Part shown: positions 21,843-32,905 of the stretch, piece by piece
How positions within the stretch are numbered: position 1 is the first letter of the stretch
Layout: every line of letters begins with the position of its first letter
Source of the DNA: Buddleja alternifolia
Taxonomy: Eukaryota > Streptophyta > Magnoliopsida > Lamiales > Scrophulariaceae
Assembly: GCA_019426215.1 (NCBI GenBank)
Contig: CM033397.1
Location: forward strand, 24,182,480-24,246,479
Length of the DNA stretch: 64,000 bases
Direction: 5' to 3'
The notes under the pieces: model-generated
Database searches by the model: none
Told to the model about the DNA's origin: nothing
The model's input: only the letters and a program-made list of their open reading frames with translations
Position numbers and translations under genes: made by a program

Positions 21843-23498
21843 TAAGAGCTATATGGCAAGATCAACATCATTCAATGGGAGAAAACAAAACAACTAACTA
21901 ACTCACTTTCGTGGAGTAAACGATTGCCCTTAGCGGGTGCAACAAGCCTTTAAACCTTTGAGTTACCTCAAAGGACGAGTTATAGTCTCGTGAGGGTTTG
22001 CATACGATATACCCACAAAATCTAACAAATTTTCAATCCCAACTAAATCAACACATCTCAATATGATTAACAAGAATGAATGGCATAAAAGCAACTTTTT
22101 AAAGTTCACAAATATATATATACATATCAACTACTTTTGCTCATGTGACACCAATACTTGAAACGACTCCCTAGGATGTGGTGAAAAATAAATCTAGGGT
22201 ATTATAGTCGAGAGGCATCCTTACCAAATTTTGGACATTAATCCCATATCTATCAACTTTTGATTAAACACAAGGCACAAGAAAAAAAATCTCATAGCCA
22301 TTTAAATTTCATTATCAAATATTCAACATTCAATTCATATGAAATTTCAATTAAACTTCATTAAGGCTAGATCATGTGCAATGTTTTATTCCATTAGGCT
22401 TTCTATGACACCCATGTAGCAAGCTTTAGACCAATGACTCCCAAACTAGATAGTTTTGGGGCATTAAGTGTAGAGACACACCTAAGGATTTAATCACTCG
22501 AGTGTCAAAGGCCACGAAATAAAACTAGATCTTTTAAACAATTCACTTCTTTTGGCTTGAGCAAAGCTCAAATTAGCATAATAGTACAGTATATAGGCAT
22601 GAAACGTTTCACCTCCGGTACGTATTAGCCTGACCACTTTTGGTCATACCAAAATTCAACCTTTTCAATTCATTGTTAGCATATAAAATTACTACTCAAC
22701 TTATAACTTTATGAGAAATCTAAGTTAATATTTCTGGGAATAATTCCTTAAGTGTCTCAAGATGGTTATCCTCTCAACTCCTCTACCTTCGATTTAAGTG
22801 CATTGTGAATCATCTAAAGAATCAATTCTAGTCTAAGGTCTCCACGAGCAATTTCAAAGATATATATTCCATTAAATTCAAATTATTTCAAGAATTCATG
22901 CCATTTTTCCAAGTCAATCAATTTCAATGCATCAATTGGAAGGACTAAAAATTTTTCATGCTTGATTTTCTCAACAAAGAAGCATATAAACATGATATCA
23001 AACAAACTTTCCCTAAAATTAAGCTAAAAATTAGGATTGCACCATCAAAGTTCAAAATAAGTACTCTTCTAAACACCCCCAAACTTAGACAGAAATATAT
23101 AGATCATGAATGGACATGACAATTATAGATCAAATATACCCCCCCCCCCCAACTTAAAACAAACATTGTCCCCAATGTTGGAGAAAAATTTAGGTAAGAG
23201 AACACTTCACCATAAGGGGTGCTGAAAAGCAAACTCGAGTTCTCTTGAGGATATTCTGTCCCAAGTTTAGCAACCGCGACTTAGTTGAAAGAGAATCCTA
23301 CTACAAAATCAACATGTGCTATCCATATGATCCGGTTAAGCATAGCATATTTTCCAAAAACACAAAAAAAAACAAAAAAAAATCCAACAATAATAAAAAA
23401 AAACATAATTCCAAAATGACAAAGGTTAATCAAAATTCAAAAACAGACCACAAATAAACATCTAAGATAAAAATTCAGGAAATGAAAATAACACGTGA
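21843..23498 (-). other. Athila non-coding region between env-like ORF and 3' LTR
   Basis: These 1.65 kb are AT-rich with no credible ORF. Near the env-like end there is a second dyad and G-tract pair: on the minus strand AACATTG-GGGA-CAATGTT (23162-23179), then TTTGTTTTAAGTT and a run of about 12 G (about 23140-23151). A-rich runs lie at 23365-23402. Nothing else is recognisable. Confidence 0.6.
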
Positions 23499-24971
23499 CT
23501 AATCGTCAAACATGGCGTCCACATCATCATGATCCCCACCACCTTCAACAGGCTCATCATCTCCTAAAATATGGTCATCGTCAAGCAAATCATCGGAGCC
23601 ATCGACATGCTCAGGAGAATCAACCCGAACAACTAAAGCACCTGCACCTACACCGGGCATATCATCTTGCGGAGGTGTATAAGAATGCGAAAAAATAGGC
23701 GGCGAAGAGTAGTCGAAAGGTCCCCGGCCCATAAATGCATCCTGCTCCATAAATAACTGTCTAACGTAAGAACAACCCTCATTCATCATGGTATGCATAT
23801 CTGTCCTCAATAGCTGCCGAAGGGCATCCATATCAAATGATGTAGTGTGGCTTGATTCTATACTATGAGCAGATGAAGGTGGACGAGAACGCTTAGGAGG
23901 AGGGGGAGCGTGTGGAGTAGCGGCAAGCATAGTGATGGATGAACCGGGTGGCTCAGGTCGCTCTAGAGGAAAAACTTGAATTCTATGCTTGTGACAGAGA
24001 GCAGTGATACGGGAGGGAAAAATCAGAGGATTCTTCTTTGTCGACTCTACTCCCATCCTCTGTTGTGTCTTCTGAGCAACCACCCAAGCAAACTCGTTTT
24101 TGAACTTCTTCAACTGGTCTAATAAAGAATCAAAGATCAATTTGGAGAAGTCAATAGTTTTGCGAGTCATGATAGAAAAAATGAGAGCGGCCCTTTGTTT
24201 ATTAGCTTCTGACTTATTAGTGCTAGGAATGAGATTGAACCGTAAAAATTCAAGCCAAAAGGTGGCCTCCGGAAGTAAAGCTCGACGGGGGAGATGGGCT
24301 TGACCCGATGGCCAAATCTCACCTTCCTTTGCAATAACCCTCATTAACTCGTCCATATCGATTTGTAGGTGTCCCCCGTGATAAAGAATAGTGTATTCAC
24401 ACTGTTGAGGCTTAGGAATACCTATAATCTCCCGAATCTTTCCGACATCATATGACACCTTGGTAGGGCGAACCGTGTTCTCAGGCTCACTATATCTCGA
24501 GGCTGTAAGTTCATGAAATGCCCCCGCACCAAAGAATTCCTGAACCAAAGGGACCCAAATAATCTCGGGCTTACGACAAAAATATTGCAAGTGATGAAAC
24601 TCAACCAATTCCCGCACCGAAGGTTGTCCCTGTGTAACTAAGTACTTCTCCTTAATGATATTTCTATGGTGGAGGCATTGACAGATTATTTGGACCTCCG
24701 GATCAGAGAATCGAGGGTCAAGGGTCGGAATAGTCGAATCAATGGGCAGTTCGGGGTCGTTAGATGACCCTTCCCCCACCTTCTTTTTTCCTTTGGTTTG
24801 TTTGGAAGTGTGCTTCGGCTTTTTTTTTTTTTTTGTAGAAATTTTTGGCAGAGTAACGACGTTTAATCGATTTACCAAGTTCTCGACTATACCCCCGAAA
24901 ACAGCAACCCACACAACAATCGACCAGAAATCACCCCAACACTTGAAATGTAAAACTAATTTCCACACCAA
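23499..24971 (-). CDS. Athila env-like / 'putative plant transposon protein' ORF
   Basis: This is an uninterrupted 490-residue frame downstream of integrase, the usual site of the env-like ORF of Athila elements. Visible parts, in order: a hydrophobic N-terminal segment (about residues 10-30, WSIVVWVAVFGGIV) that could span a membrane; a Lys-rich stretch (about 47-65); a central region with SRYSEPENTVRPTKVSYDVG and NKSEANKQRAALIFSIMTRK, which fits the plant transposon-protein domain seen in such ORFs; and a Pro-rich then strongly acidic C-terminus. An A/T homopolymer near 24821-24836 lies within the frame, so its length decides the phase upstream. The start codon is uncertain. No experimental function is known to me for this family. 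It is the best-preserved ORF of the element. Confidence 0.65.
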   Translation of the reverse strand: MVWKLVLHFKCWGDFWSIVVWVAVFGGIVENLVNRLNVVTLPKISTKKKKKPKHTSKQTKGKKKVGEGSSNDPELPIDSTIPTLDPRFSDPEVQIICQCLHHRNIIKEKYLVTQGQPSVRELVEFHHLQYFCRKPEIIWVPLVQEFFGAGAFHELTASRYSEPENTVRPTKVSYDVGKIREIIGIPKPQQCEYTILYHGGHLQIDMDELMRVIAKEGEIWPSGQAHLPRRALLPEATFWLEFLRFNLIPSTNKSEANKQRAALIFSIMTRKTIDFSKLIFDSLLDQLKKFKNEFAWVVAQKTQQRMGVESTKKNPLIFPSRITALCHKHRIQVFPLERPEPPGSSITMLAATPHAPPPPKRSRPPSSAHSIESSHTTSFDMDALRQLLRTDMHTMMNEGCSYVRQLFMEQDAFMGRGPFDYSSPPIFSHSYTPPQDDMPGVGAGALVVRVDSPEHVDGSDDLLDDDHILGDDEPVEGGGDHDDVDAMFDD

Positions 24972-25380
24972 AACGGAACTATAGTCACAAATGTAAATTC
25001 AAATCTGTAATTTACACAGCCTGACGACTCTGTATTTCAAAACTGAAATTGCGCACAAACAATCCGCACAAATCTGTAAATCCCGAATATTTCCCCACAA
25101 TTGTATATTCACCAAGATTAAGCAACGATTTCAGGCACAGAAATGAAAACACTGATGAAAGATAGCCTTACACAAATTGAATAATCGGAAACGAGCAAGA
25201 GCAAAGCTATTCACTCACCTTTTGACCGAGAGAAAACAGAAATTGTTGCTTACGACGGCAAATCCGACGGCGAGTGGTGGAAGACGGTGGTTCGGGCAGG
25301 TCCAATGGTGGCTTTAAGGTGGAGATTTGATGGGTGGTGCTCGGCAAACGGAAGAGAGAGAGATTGGAGAAAACAGATCT
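24972..25380 (-). other. Athila spacer upstream of env-like ORF
   Basis: Non-coding sequence between the integrase end and the env-like ORF. It holds no clear motif. It could carry a splice acceptor or promoter for the env-like ORF, but I cannot point to one. Confidence 0.4.
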
Positions 25381-25760
25381 AATTTTTTAGCCAATGTTTA
25401 GTATATACCTGCGCGGTGCCCGGGCGCACGTATATCGGCGCCCAGGCGCCTCAATACGAATCCAATGGACACTTTAGAGTCACGCCGCGCCTGGGCGTGT
25501 AAGGGGTGACGCCTGGGCGTCGCGGGTTTGGCACCAAGGCGCGATATGGGGCACGCTGGGGGGCGGGAATGCGAAAGGAATTGGACAAAAATAGCTCTCG
25601 TGGCGCCCCGGCGTAGGATTTTGGCGCCTGGGCGCCTATGATTAGGCGCCGGAGCGTGTAATATCGTACGCCTGGGCGTGTAAATACGAAGCAGTTCCTG
25701 TACTGAAGAAAGAGGCGCCCGGGCGCGGGAGACATGGCGCCTAGGCGTGGATGTTGCTGT
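25381..25760. repeat. GC-rich patch of GGCGCCTGGGCGCC-like words
   Basis: Within an AT-rich element, this stretch repeats near-palindromic words such as GCGCCTGGGCGCC, GCGCCCGGGCGC and CGCCTGGGCGTG about ten times at irregular spacing. The same words fill 29818-30088 and appear briefly at 21377-21423. The frame at 25451-25807 is a by-product and not a gene. Each word can fold on itself or pair with its neighbours. Confidence 0.7.
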
Positions 25761-25944
25761 GTTGCAAATTTCATTCCATTTCCTGTAGACAAAAGGAAAA
25801 ATAACAATTCACACTAAAATTAACACAACTAACAAAGATTAAGCAAGAGTAATCAAAATAAAATAAAGCAAACCAAACAAAAATATGAGAAAAGAAGGAA
25901 CTTGGGTTGCCTCCCAAGAAGCGCTAGTTTAGAGTCGGTAGCTC

Positions 25945-28486
25945 GACGTGAGACAAAGAGTTGCTAAGGATCCCGGAGGGGTATGGTCACTTTATCCCCT
26001 GACCCGTCAATTCCAATGTAATGCTTTAACCTTTGGGCGTTTGTCATGAAGGTCCGTCCATTTTCCGTTATAAGTTCAATAGCACCGGAGGCATAAACAC
26101 GAGATATAACAAACGGTCCCGACCATTTTGACTTGAGTTTCCCGGGAAAAAGTCAAAGGCGAGAATTGTATAGTAACACTTTGTCTCCTTCGTGAAATTC
26201 CCGAGGAATAATATGCTTATCATGCCAAGTTTTCGTTCGCTCCTTGTAAAGCTTGGCATTCTCATACGCTTGATGGCGCCATTCCTCAAGTTCGTGTAAT
26301 TGGAGTAAACGCTTGGTACCTACGAGTTGGGAATCAAAATTTAGAAATTTAACAGCCCAAAAAGCGCGATGTTCGAGCTCAACCGACAAGTGACATGCTT
26401 TTCCAAAGACAAGGCGATATGGGGACATGCCAATCAGAGTTTTAAACGCGGTTCTATATGCCCACAAGGCGTCATCTAGTTTAAGGGACCAATCTTTTCG
26501 AGATGCGTTAACCCTTTTTTCAAGAATGCGTTTAATCTCCCGATTTGACACCTCCACTTGACCACTCGTTTGGGGATGATATGCGGTTGAGATTTTATGC
26601 CATACCCCGTACTTGTTGAATAAGTGCTCGAATTGTTTGTTGCAAAAATGGGTGCCCCCGTCACTAACGATTGCCCTAGGAGTTCCAAAACGAGTGAAAA
26701 TCCTTTTTCTTAAAAATCGAGTAACCACCCGAGCATCGTTAGTTGGTAAAGCCTCGGCTTCGACCCATTTGGAGACATAATCGACTGCAACAAGAATATA
26801 CTTATTAGAATAAGAACTAGGGAAAGGTCCCATAAAATCAATACCCCACACATCAAATAGTTCACATTCAAGCATGTTATTCAATGGCATTTCGTGTCTT
26901 TTAGAGATGTTACCTGTTCGTTGACACCTATCACAAGATTGAACATACAAGAATGCATCTTTAGAAATAGTAGGCCAAAAGAAACCTGATTGAATCACTT
27001 TAGCCACTGTTTTAGAAGGTCCAAAGTGACCACCTACCGACATATCATGACAATGGGTGAGAATTGATGCTATTTCCTCCTCGGGGATACATCGTCGAAT
27101 GAGGCCATCTGCACAAATCTTAAATAGATATGGTCCATCCCACAAATATCGCTTTACATCAAATAGGAATTTCTTCTTTTGATGATAAGTGATACCTGGA
27201 GGGAGAACTCCCGTGACAAGATGATTTGCATAATTGGCATACCAAGGATCGTCATTATGAAGTATAGCATATAATTGCTCATCGGGAAACTCCTCACAAA
27301 TAGGTTTATCATACATGCACTCAGGGTTAGGAGCCTCTATCCTAGACAAGTGGTCGGCAACAACATTTTCTACTCCTTTCTTATCCTTAATTTCTACGTC
27401 AAATTCTTGAAGAAGTAAAATCCACCTAATGAGTCTAGGTTTTGCATCCTTTTTGGCAAGCAAGTATTTTAATGCGGATTGATCGGTGTACACAATTACC
27501 TTATTCAAAATGAGATAAGCATGGAACTTGTCAAATGCAAATACTATGGCTAGCAATTCTTTTTCCGTGGTTGCATACTTCATTTGTGCATCATTTAAAG
27601 TCTTACTAGCATAGTAGATGGTTTGAAATACCTTATCCTTCCTTTGGCCAAGGACCGCACCCACCGCGGTGTCACTAGCATCACACATCAATTCGAAGGG
27701 CAAGCTCCAATCGGGAGGTGCCACGATGGGAGCGGATGTTAATTGCTCCTTAAGAGTCATAAAGGCCTGTAAACAAAGGGGGTCAAAATTGAAAGGTGCA
27801 TCTTTGACAAGCAAGTTAGATAACGGCTTTGCAATTTTTGAAAATTTTTTGATAAATCGCCTATAGAAGCCGGCATGACCAAGAAAACTCCTTACGGCTT
27901 TCACCGAGGTAGGAGGGGGAAGCTTCTCTATAACCTCAATCTTGGCTTGGTCCACTTCAATCCCTTTTTGAGAGATTTTGTGGCCTAGCACAATCCCTTC
28001 CCGGACCATAAAATGACATTTTTCCCAATTCAAAACAAGATTTGTTTCCTGACAGCGTTTTAGAACACGATCCAAATGATCAAGACATGTGTTAAACGAG
28101 GTTCCAAAAACAGAAAAATCATCCATAAAAATCTCAAGGAGTTCTTCAACCATGTCATGAAAGATCGCCATCATACATCGTTGAAATGTGGCCGGGGCAT
28201 TGCATAATCCAAACGGCATCCGTCGATAAGCAAACGTGCCATAGGGACAAGTGAAAGTTGTTTTCTCTTGGTCCTCGGGGGCTATAGCAATTTGGTTATA
28301 GCCGGAATACCCATCTAGAAAATAATAAAAATCATGTCCGGCTAACCTTTCAAGCATTTGGTCATTGAATGGGAGGGGGAAATGGTCCTTACGAGTGGCA
28401 TCATTTAACTTGTGATAATCTATACATACACGCCACCCGGTAAGCATTCGAGTAGGGATTAATTCATTGTTCGCATTTTCTATCAC
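25945..28486 (-). pseudogene. Athila-like gypsy RT, RNase H and integrase
   Basis: A 777-residue frame (26153-28486) holds RT with FMDD at about residues 120-123, the Athila form of the catalytic box. RNase H follows, with CDAS (about 268-271), TEKELLAI and [10 protein letters not shown], then integrase with H480, H487, C518, C521 and the catalytic D550, D609 and E645 (35 residues between the last two). A TGA at 26153-26155 replaces a sense codon, and the integrase C-terminus continues in the same frame to about 25945. A frameshift near 28490-28520 separates RT from the protease frame. Order PR-RT-RH-INT is that of Ty3/gypsy; sequence style and the env-like ORF point to Athila. Confidence 0.92.
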
Positions 28487-29573
28487 AGTTATTCCGCCCT
28501 TCTTGGGTACTACTTGAGTCGGGCTTACCCATGCACTCAGAGATAGGATAGATTATACCTGCGTCAAGTAGTTTTATAACCTCTTTCTTTACCACCTCTT
28601 GTATTTGTGGATTTGACCGTCTTTGTGGTTGGCGTGTAGGTTTTTCGGACTCCTCCATGAGTATTTTGTGCATGCACACCGTTGGACTTATGCCTTTTAT
28701 ATCCGCAATTTTCCACCCGAAAGCCTTCTTGTTGGCCTTCAAAACTCTCATGAGTTGCTCCTCCTGTTCTCCTGTCAAAGAAGATGAGACAATTAAAGGT
28801 AGAGTCTCATTATCATTTAAAAATACATATTTCAAATGTAATGGTAATGGTTTAAGCTCAAGGATAGGGGCCTCTTCGATAGAAGGGCGAGGAGGAGCCA
28901 AGAGTGATCTTTCTAATTTTTCAGCTCCAATGACGTGGTAAAGAGGTGGCTTCTCTACGCTAAACATGGTTTCCAATTGTTCTTCACTCGCTGAATCGAC
29001 ATCCATAGATTTGGAAAGACATGTCTCCAATGGGTCATCTACCATTTGTGCCTGAAAAGTCTCATCAATCAACATATCAAATACATCGATGCGTAAACAT
29101 GAGTCAGGATCACATGGGTGTTTAAGCACTTTAAAAACATCAAAGGTGACCTTTTCATCTCCCACATTTAAGGTTAGCTTACCATTGGCAATATCAATTA
29201 CCGCCTTACCAGTGGCTAGGAATGGTCTTCCTAGGATCAGGGGTACCTCAACATCTTCCTCCATATCAAGGACCACAAAGTCAACCGGGAAGTAGAACTT
29301 GTCGACTTGAATGATTACATCTTCGATTATTCCCCGTGGTCTCTTGATTGATCTATCGGCAAGTTGGAGGCTCATTGAAGTCGGCTTTGGATTACCAAGG
29401 CCCAACTTTTTGAAAAGAGAGTACGGGAGGAGGTTGATGCTAGCTCCAGAGTCACACAAAACTTTTTCGAAGGATAATGGCCTAATCGTGCAAGGAATAG
29501 TGAGACTCCCAGGGTCTTCAAGTTTCATTGGTAATTTATTAAGCAATACGGCGGAGCATTCCTCGGTAGGCAC
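28464..29573 (-). pseudogene. Athila-like aspartic protease and RT N-terminus
   Basis: This 369-residue frame carries the protease site CDSGASINLLP (D41-S42-G43) and the flap-side block ILGRPFLATGKAVIDI. It ends with the RT N-terminal lead-in ELKPLPLHLKYVFL ... [13 protein letters not shown]. It shifts frame relative to RT near 28500 and relative to the upstream gag frame near 29570. The protease would process the gag-pol polyprotein. Both shifts look like decay and not a programmed signal, because no slippery heptamer is evident to me. Confidence 0.88.
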
Positions 29574-30094
29574 ACCGTTTCGTTTTCTTCCACTTTTTGT
29601 TTGTTAGATAAAATATCCTTGAAAAATTTCACGTAATTTGGCATTTGTAAAATTGCGTCTATAAAAGGAATATTAATTCTAACCTCACGAAGAATTGCTA
29701 AGATCCGAAGGAAACTTGGATCCATCTCCTTTTTTTTTTCTATGTGCATTTGGAAATGGCAGACGGACCTCGATGGGAGGACGCGTTGGAGTTGAAGGGC
29801 ACGTGGTGGAGGGTCAGGAGGTGGCGCTGGGCGCGGCAATCGGCGCCAGTGCGCTGTGTGACGGGCCTGGGCGGGACTCGACAGACGCTCGGGCGCATTA
29901 GTGCGAAATAAATTCTCCTGTTGTGATGTGTTAGCGCCTGGGCGCCACATTCGGGCACCAGGCGCCTTGACTCTGGCGCCGGGCGTGATCATCGGGGCGC
30001 GCGGGCGCGAAAGTGCGAAGCACTTGTTCACTGGGTTGGTTCCGGCGCCTAGGCGTGGCAATCGGGGCGCTCGGGCGCGCAAGTGCGAACAGCA
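29574..30094 (-). pseudogene. Athila gag-protease linker with GC-rich repeats
   Basis: The gag frame continues here after an in-frame TGA at 30095-30097. Its first part is made of GC-rich words (GGCGCCTGGGCGC, GGGGCGCTCGGGCGCGC; 29818-30088). They encode a repetitive Arg/Ala/Pro/Gly stretch. The second part reads LRILAILREVRINIPFIDAI and LQMPNYVKFFKDIL, the usual lead into an Athila protease. The repeat is the same word family as at 25381-25760. Confidence 0.7.
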
Positions 30095-30097
30095 TCA

Positions 30098-30637
30098 TTT
30101 GCTACATGTTTGCCACTTCTTAAGGTAATGGCATGACATTGCTCCTTCGGGTTCTTTTCGTGTCACTTGGTAGAGTTCCGGGGCTCTCCCGCTCATTGCG
30201 GAGGATAATGACCATTTATGTTTCATATCCTTCATCTCCATCATTAAATCCTTCATCATAGTACGGAGTTCGTTGATTGCTGAATCCGATTTCTTTATTT
30301 GTTCATCGAGACGCTCATCGGTTGTAAGAGGTCTTACTTGCCTTTGTATATGAGGATTACCTTGTCTTTGAGCTTGGTTATTGTTGAATGGGGGCCTTAG
30401 TGCTTGATAGACGCCGGGATGGGCATTTTGTGCCGGATTGGGCCTCCTTGGAAAATTTTCGGGCACATGGAAGTTCAATTGAGGTCGATTAGCATTTCCA
30501 ACATATTTTACATTGCCAACCATTGTTTCCAAAGCAACTTCTTCGCCCAACTCTTGAACACAAGCAATCTTTTTAGTGGGTGTGACTTCTTCATCATCGG
30601 GATAGAGTTCATCTTCTCGGGCTAATTGCTCAATCTT
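30098..30637 (-). pseudogene. Athila gag, C-terminal part
   Basis: The minus-strand frame reads from IEQLAREDELYPDDEEV (30560-30636) through NFPRRPNPAQNAHPGVYQAL and KKSDSAINELRTMMKDLMME to the TGA at 30095. It joins in frame to the gag part above 32080 once the intervening solo LTR and one target repeat are removed (VWDQ | IEQLARED). Pro/Asn/Gln-rich composition fits a gag C-terminus. Confidence 0.78.
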
Positions 30638-32080
30638 TGGTACGTGTCGAAATGTGCCAAATAAAATTACTGTTTCACAAGGATTTGTAGTACTCGGAGT
30701 CCAGGTCGAACCCTAGAGATGGTTGCTGATCAAAATAATATTCAATGGGGGGGGGTGTTGTTTGGATAATTCAATGACTAAAAACGACAGGAACTAAATA
30801 GAAATTTCAATAAACGTAAAATATCGATTCAAGGATAATTGTTCTTAATTCAAGTCGATCATAGACACTAAATACTATTATTCGATTACTTAGCCAAGAA
30901 CCTAAATAACCAGCTATTTTAGATCCTTATTGACTTCCTTATATCATTAACCAAAGCCCAGCACCCGGTTTAAATTCTTATTATCAACTGAATCGGTATT
31001 AAGCAATCCTAATCATGTCAAAATAGCATAATGAATTAGAAGCGACTAAGGATAAACAATAGTTTAAGCAAGCGCCAACTATGTAATTGACACTAATGTT
31101 TCCTCGAGTAATCATGAAAACTGGGATCGCAATCTTGAAAACTCAATGCTACGAGCACAAATCAAGCATAACAATTACGGATTATGAAGATTTGTTAGCA
31201 ATAGATTGTAATAGATAATCAAACTAATATGCATCTTAGATTAGCATCTACACAACCATGAACATAAATAAGAAACAAAAGATAATCAACCGTAGATAGT
31301 CATGAAGCTCCGTGTCTCACAACATATGAATTAAATGAAATACCTTGAATCGAAAGAGAAAATTAACTATTATTAATAAAAGTACAATAGTTGATATAGT
31401 ATTTTTCTTAACTCTCTTCTCTTTTTTCTAGCTCTAAGAATGTGCTATATTTATAGAGATAGGCTTCCTTCATAAGAATTTTAAGTTGTCTTCTCTTTGA
31501 AATCAATTTGAAGTTGTCTTCTCTTAGAAATCATTTTGAAGTTTCTTCTCTTAGAGATCATTTTGAAGTTGCCTTCTCTAGCCGCCAGATTTTAATGCAG
31601 GAATTAGAACACTGATTTGGACTATTTGCAGTCCGAATTTGACTTTGCCTCCTCTTAGAAAGTTGTAGATATGCATGTTGGCTATCCAATTCAGCTGGTT
31701 TTGTCCAAATACAATGCATGTACCGCCAGATATGAATTTTCTACCAAAGTGGTGCAGTCCAGCCCGCAACAGAAACAGCTGTGAGTTCTTGAGTGTATTT
31801 GAGCCCTATCCCATCCTAATTCGGTTTAGTATTCTTCATATTAATATGGAGATTTCATTTGATTTCTAACCATATAAAAATCACTAACACAAGAGGTGTT
31901 TAGCTCCAGATAGGATTGTAATTCCATTGTCGCGCCGAATGCCCAATTTGAGTTGAAAATGATTAATTCAATTTAAAACCTACCCAATTCATAAAATAAG
32001 ATAAGTTAGTTCAAATGGGTGTATAATCACAATAAAATGCTAAATATAAAGGGAATTAAATATAAATATTGCACTCATCA
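30638..32080 (-). mobile_element. Solo gypsy-type LTR nested in Athila gag
   Basis: On the minus strand it runs from TGATGAGTGCAATATTTATA to CGACACGTACCA, 1443 bases. It is flanked by ATCTT (30633-30637) and ATCTG (32081-32085) on the plus strand, a 5-bp target duplication with one mismatch. Removing it restores the gag frame across the site, which confirms the edges. It has no internal sequence. A run of about 9 G lies near 30748-30756. It is unrelated in sequence to the two copia LTR families. Confidence 0.85.
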
Positions 32081-32895
32081 ATCTGGTCCCACACACTTTG
32101 GCAATCGAGCCCAAGGAGATCACCACCGGGCCGGCATTGAGCCTATTTCGGATGCGCGATCGGACTCCATCATGGAATCGTAGTACTTGCTCGCTCAACT
32201 TTAGGTTGTGATCCGGGCATTTTCGGAGCATGTTTTTATATCTAGCCCATGCCTCGCTAAGGACTCATGATCCCTTGCTTAAACTCTTTAATATTTCTCC
32301 TTAGCTCGTTGATTTTGGGAAGGTGGAAAGAATTTGCTCAAAAAGGCATCAACCAATTGTCCCATGTTGTGATGGATTGGGGTGGTAGAGACTTGTACCA
32401 CCCCCCAATGGGCTACCCCTTATCCTTTAATGACAAGAATCTCCAATCTCTTAGATTGCATCAAGATCCCGTGGATGAAATTGGGTAGTCATGAGAGTGT
32501 CGTCTAAAGGTCTCCAACCCCCATGTAGAGTGATTCTGGTTCTCCATAGAAGGTAGTAGACTTTCCGGACCGACGGAAGTCTTTGAGGAGTGACGGTTGC
32601 ATAGCTTGGAATAGATTTTGCAACCATTCACTGTTTTCGGGAGATTGATGTCAGGAAAATTCCATTTTGGATTTAGAGTGTCGGCCATTCTCGAGCGAGT
32701 CTACTAGACGAAGAACACGCTCTAGCTCCGGCTCAAATTGTATAGAGGCTCGTTAGAAGAGAGAGTCATGCACCCACAAATTACACCTAAAAATTAAACA
32801 CACAAAAAAAAAATTAGAATAATAAGTAAATAGAAAGGTTAGAAATAAATGAAAAAAAAACTAAGAAGTATGAATGTGACTGTGGAATAGAAATA
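32081..32895 (-). pseudogene. Athila gag N-terminal part and 5' leader remnant
   Basis: Minus-strand fragments such as LLRKCPDHNLK-type sequence (near 32195-32225) fit an Athila gag, but the frame is broken repeatedly. A leader-like T-rich stretch (minus strand, about 32780-32880) precedes it. No primer site or 5' LTR follows. Within about 30 bases the sequence becomes the third ORF of the SIRE-like element, so the 5' LTR of this element and the 3' LTR of the SIRE-like one have both been lost at this boundary. Confidence 0.6.
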
Positions 32896-32905
32896 ATCGC
32901 ATAAT

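Noticed and set aside
25451..25807. 118-codon frame in the GC-rich patch
   Set aside because: It is produced by repeated GGCGCC-like words; there is no domain and no counterpart in related elements.
20215..32895. Athila element as a simple insertion between two independent copia blocks
   Set aside because: It has no LTR terminus or target repeat at either side, and the copia-2 leader is cut at 20214 while its remainder lies beyond copy 2, which fits a duplication junction better.
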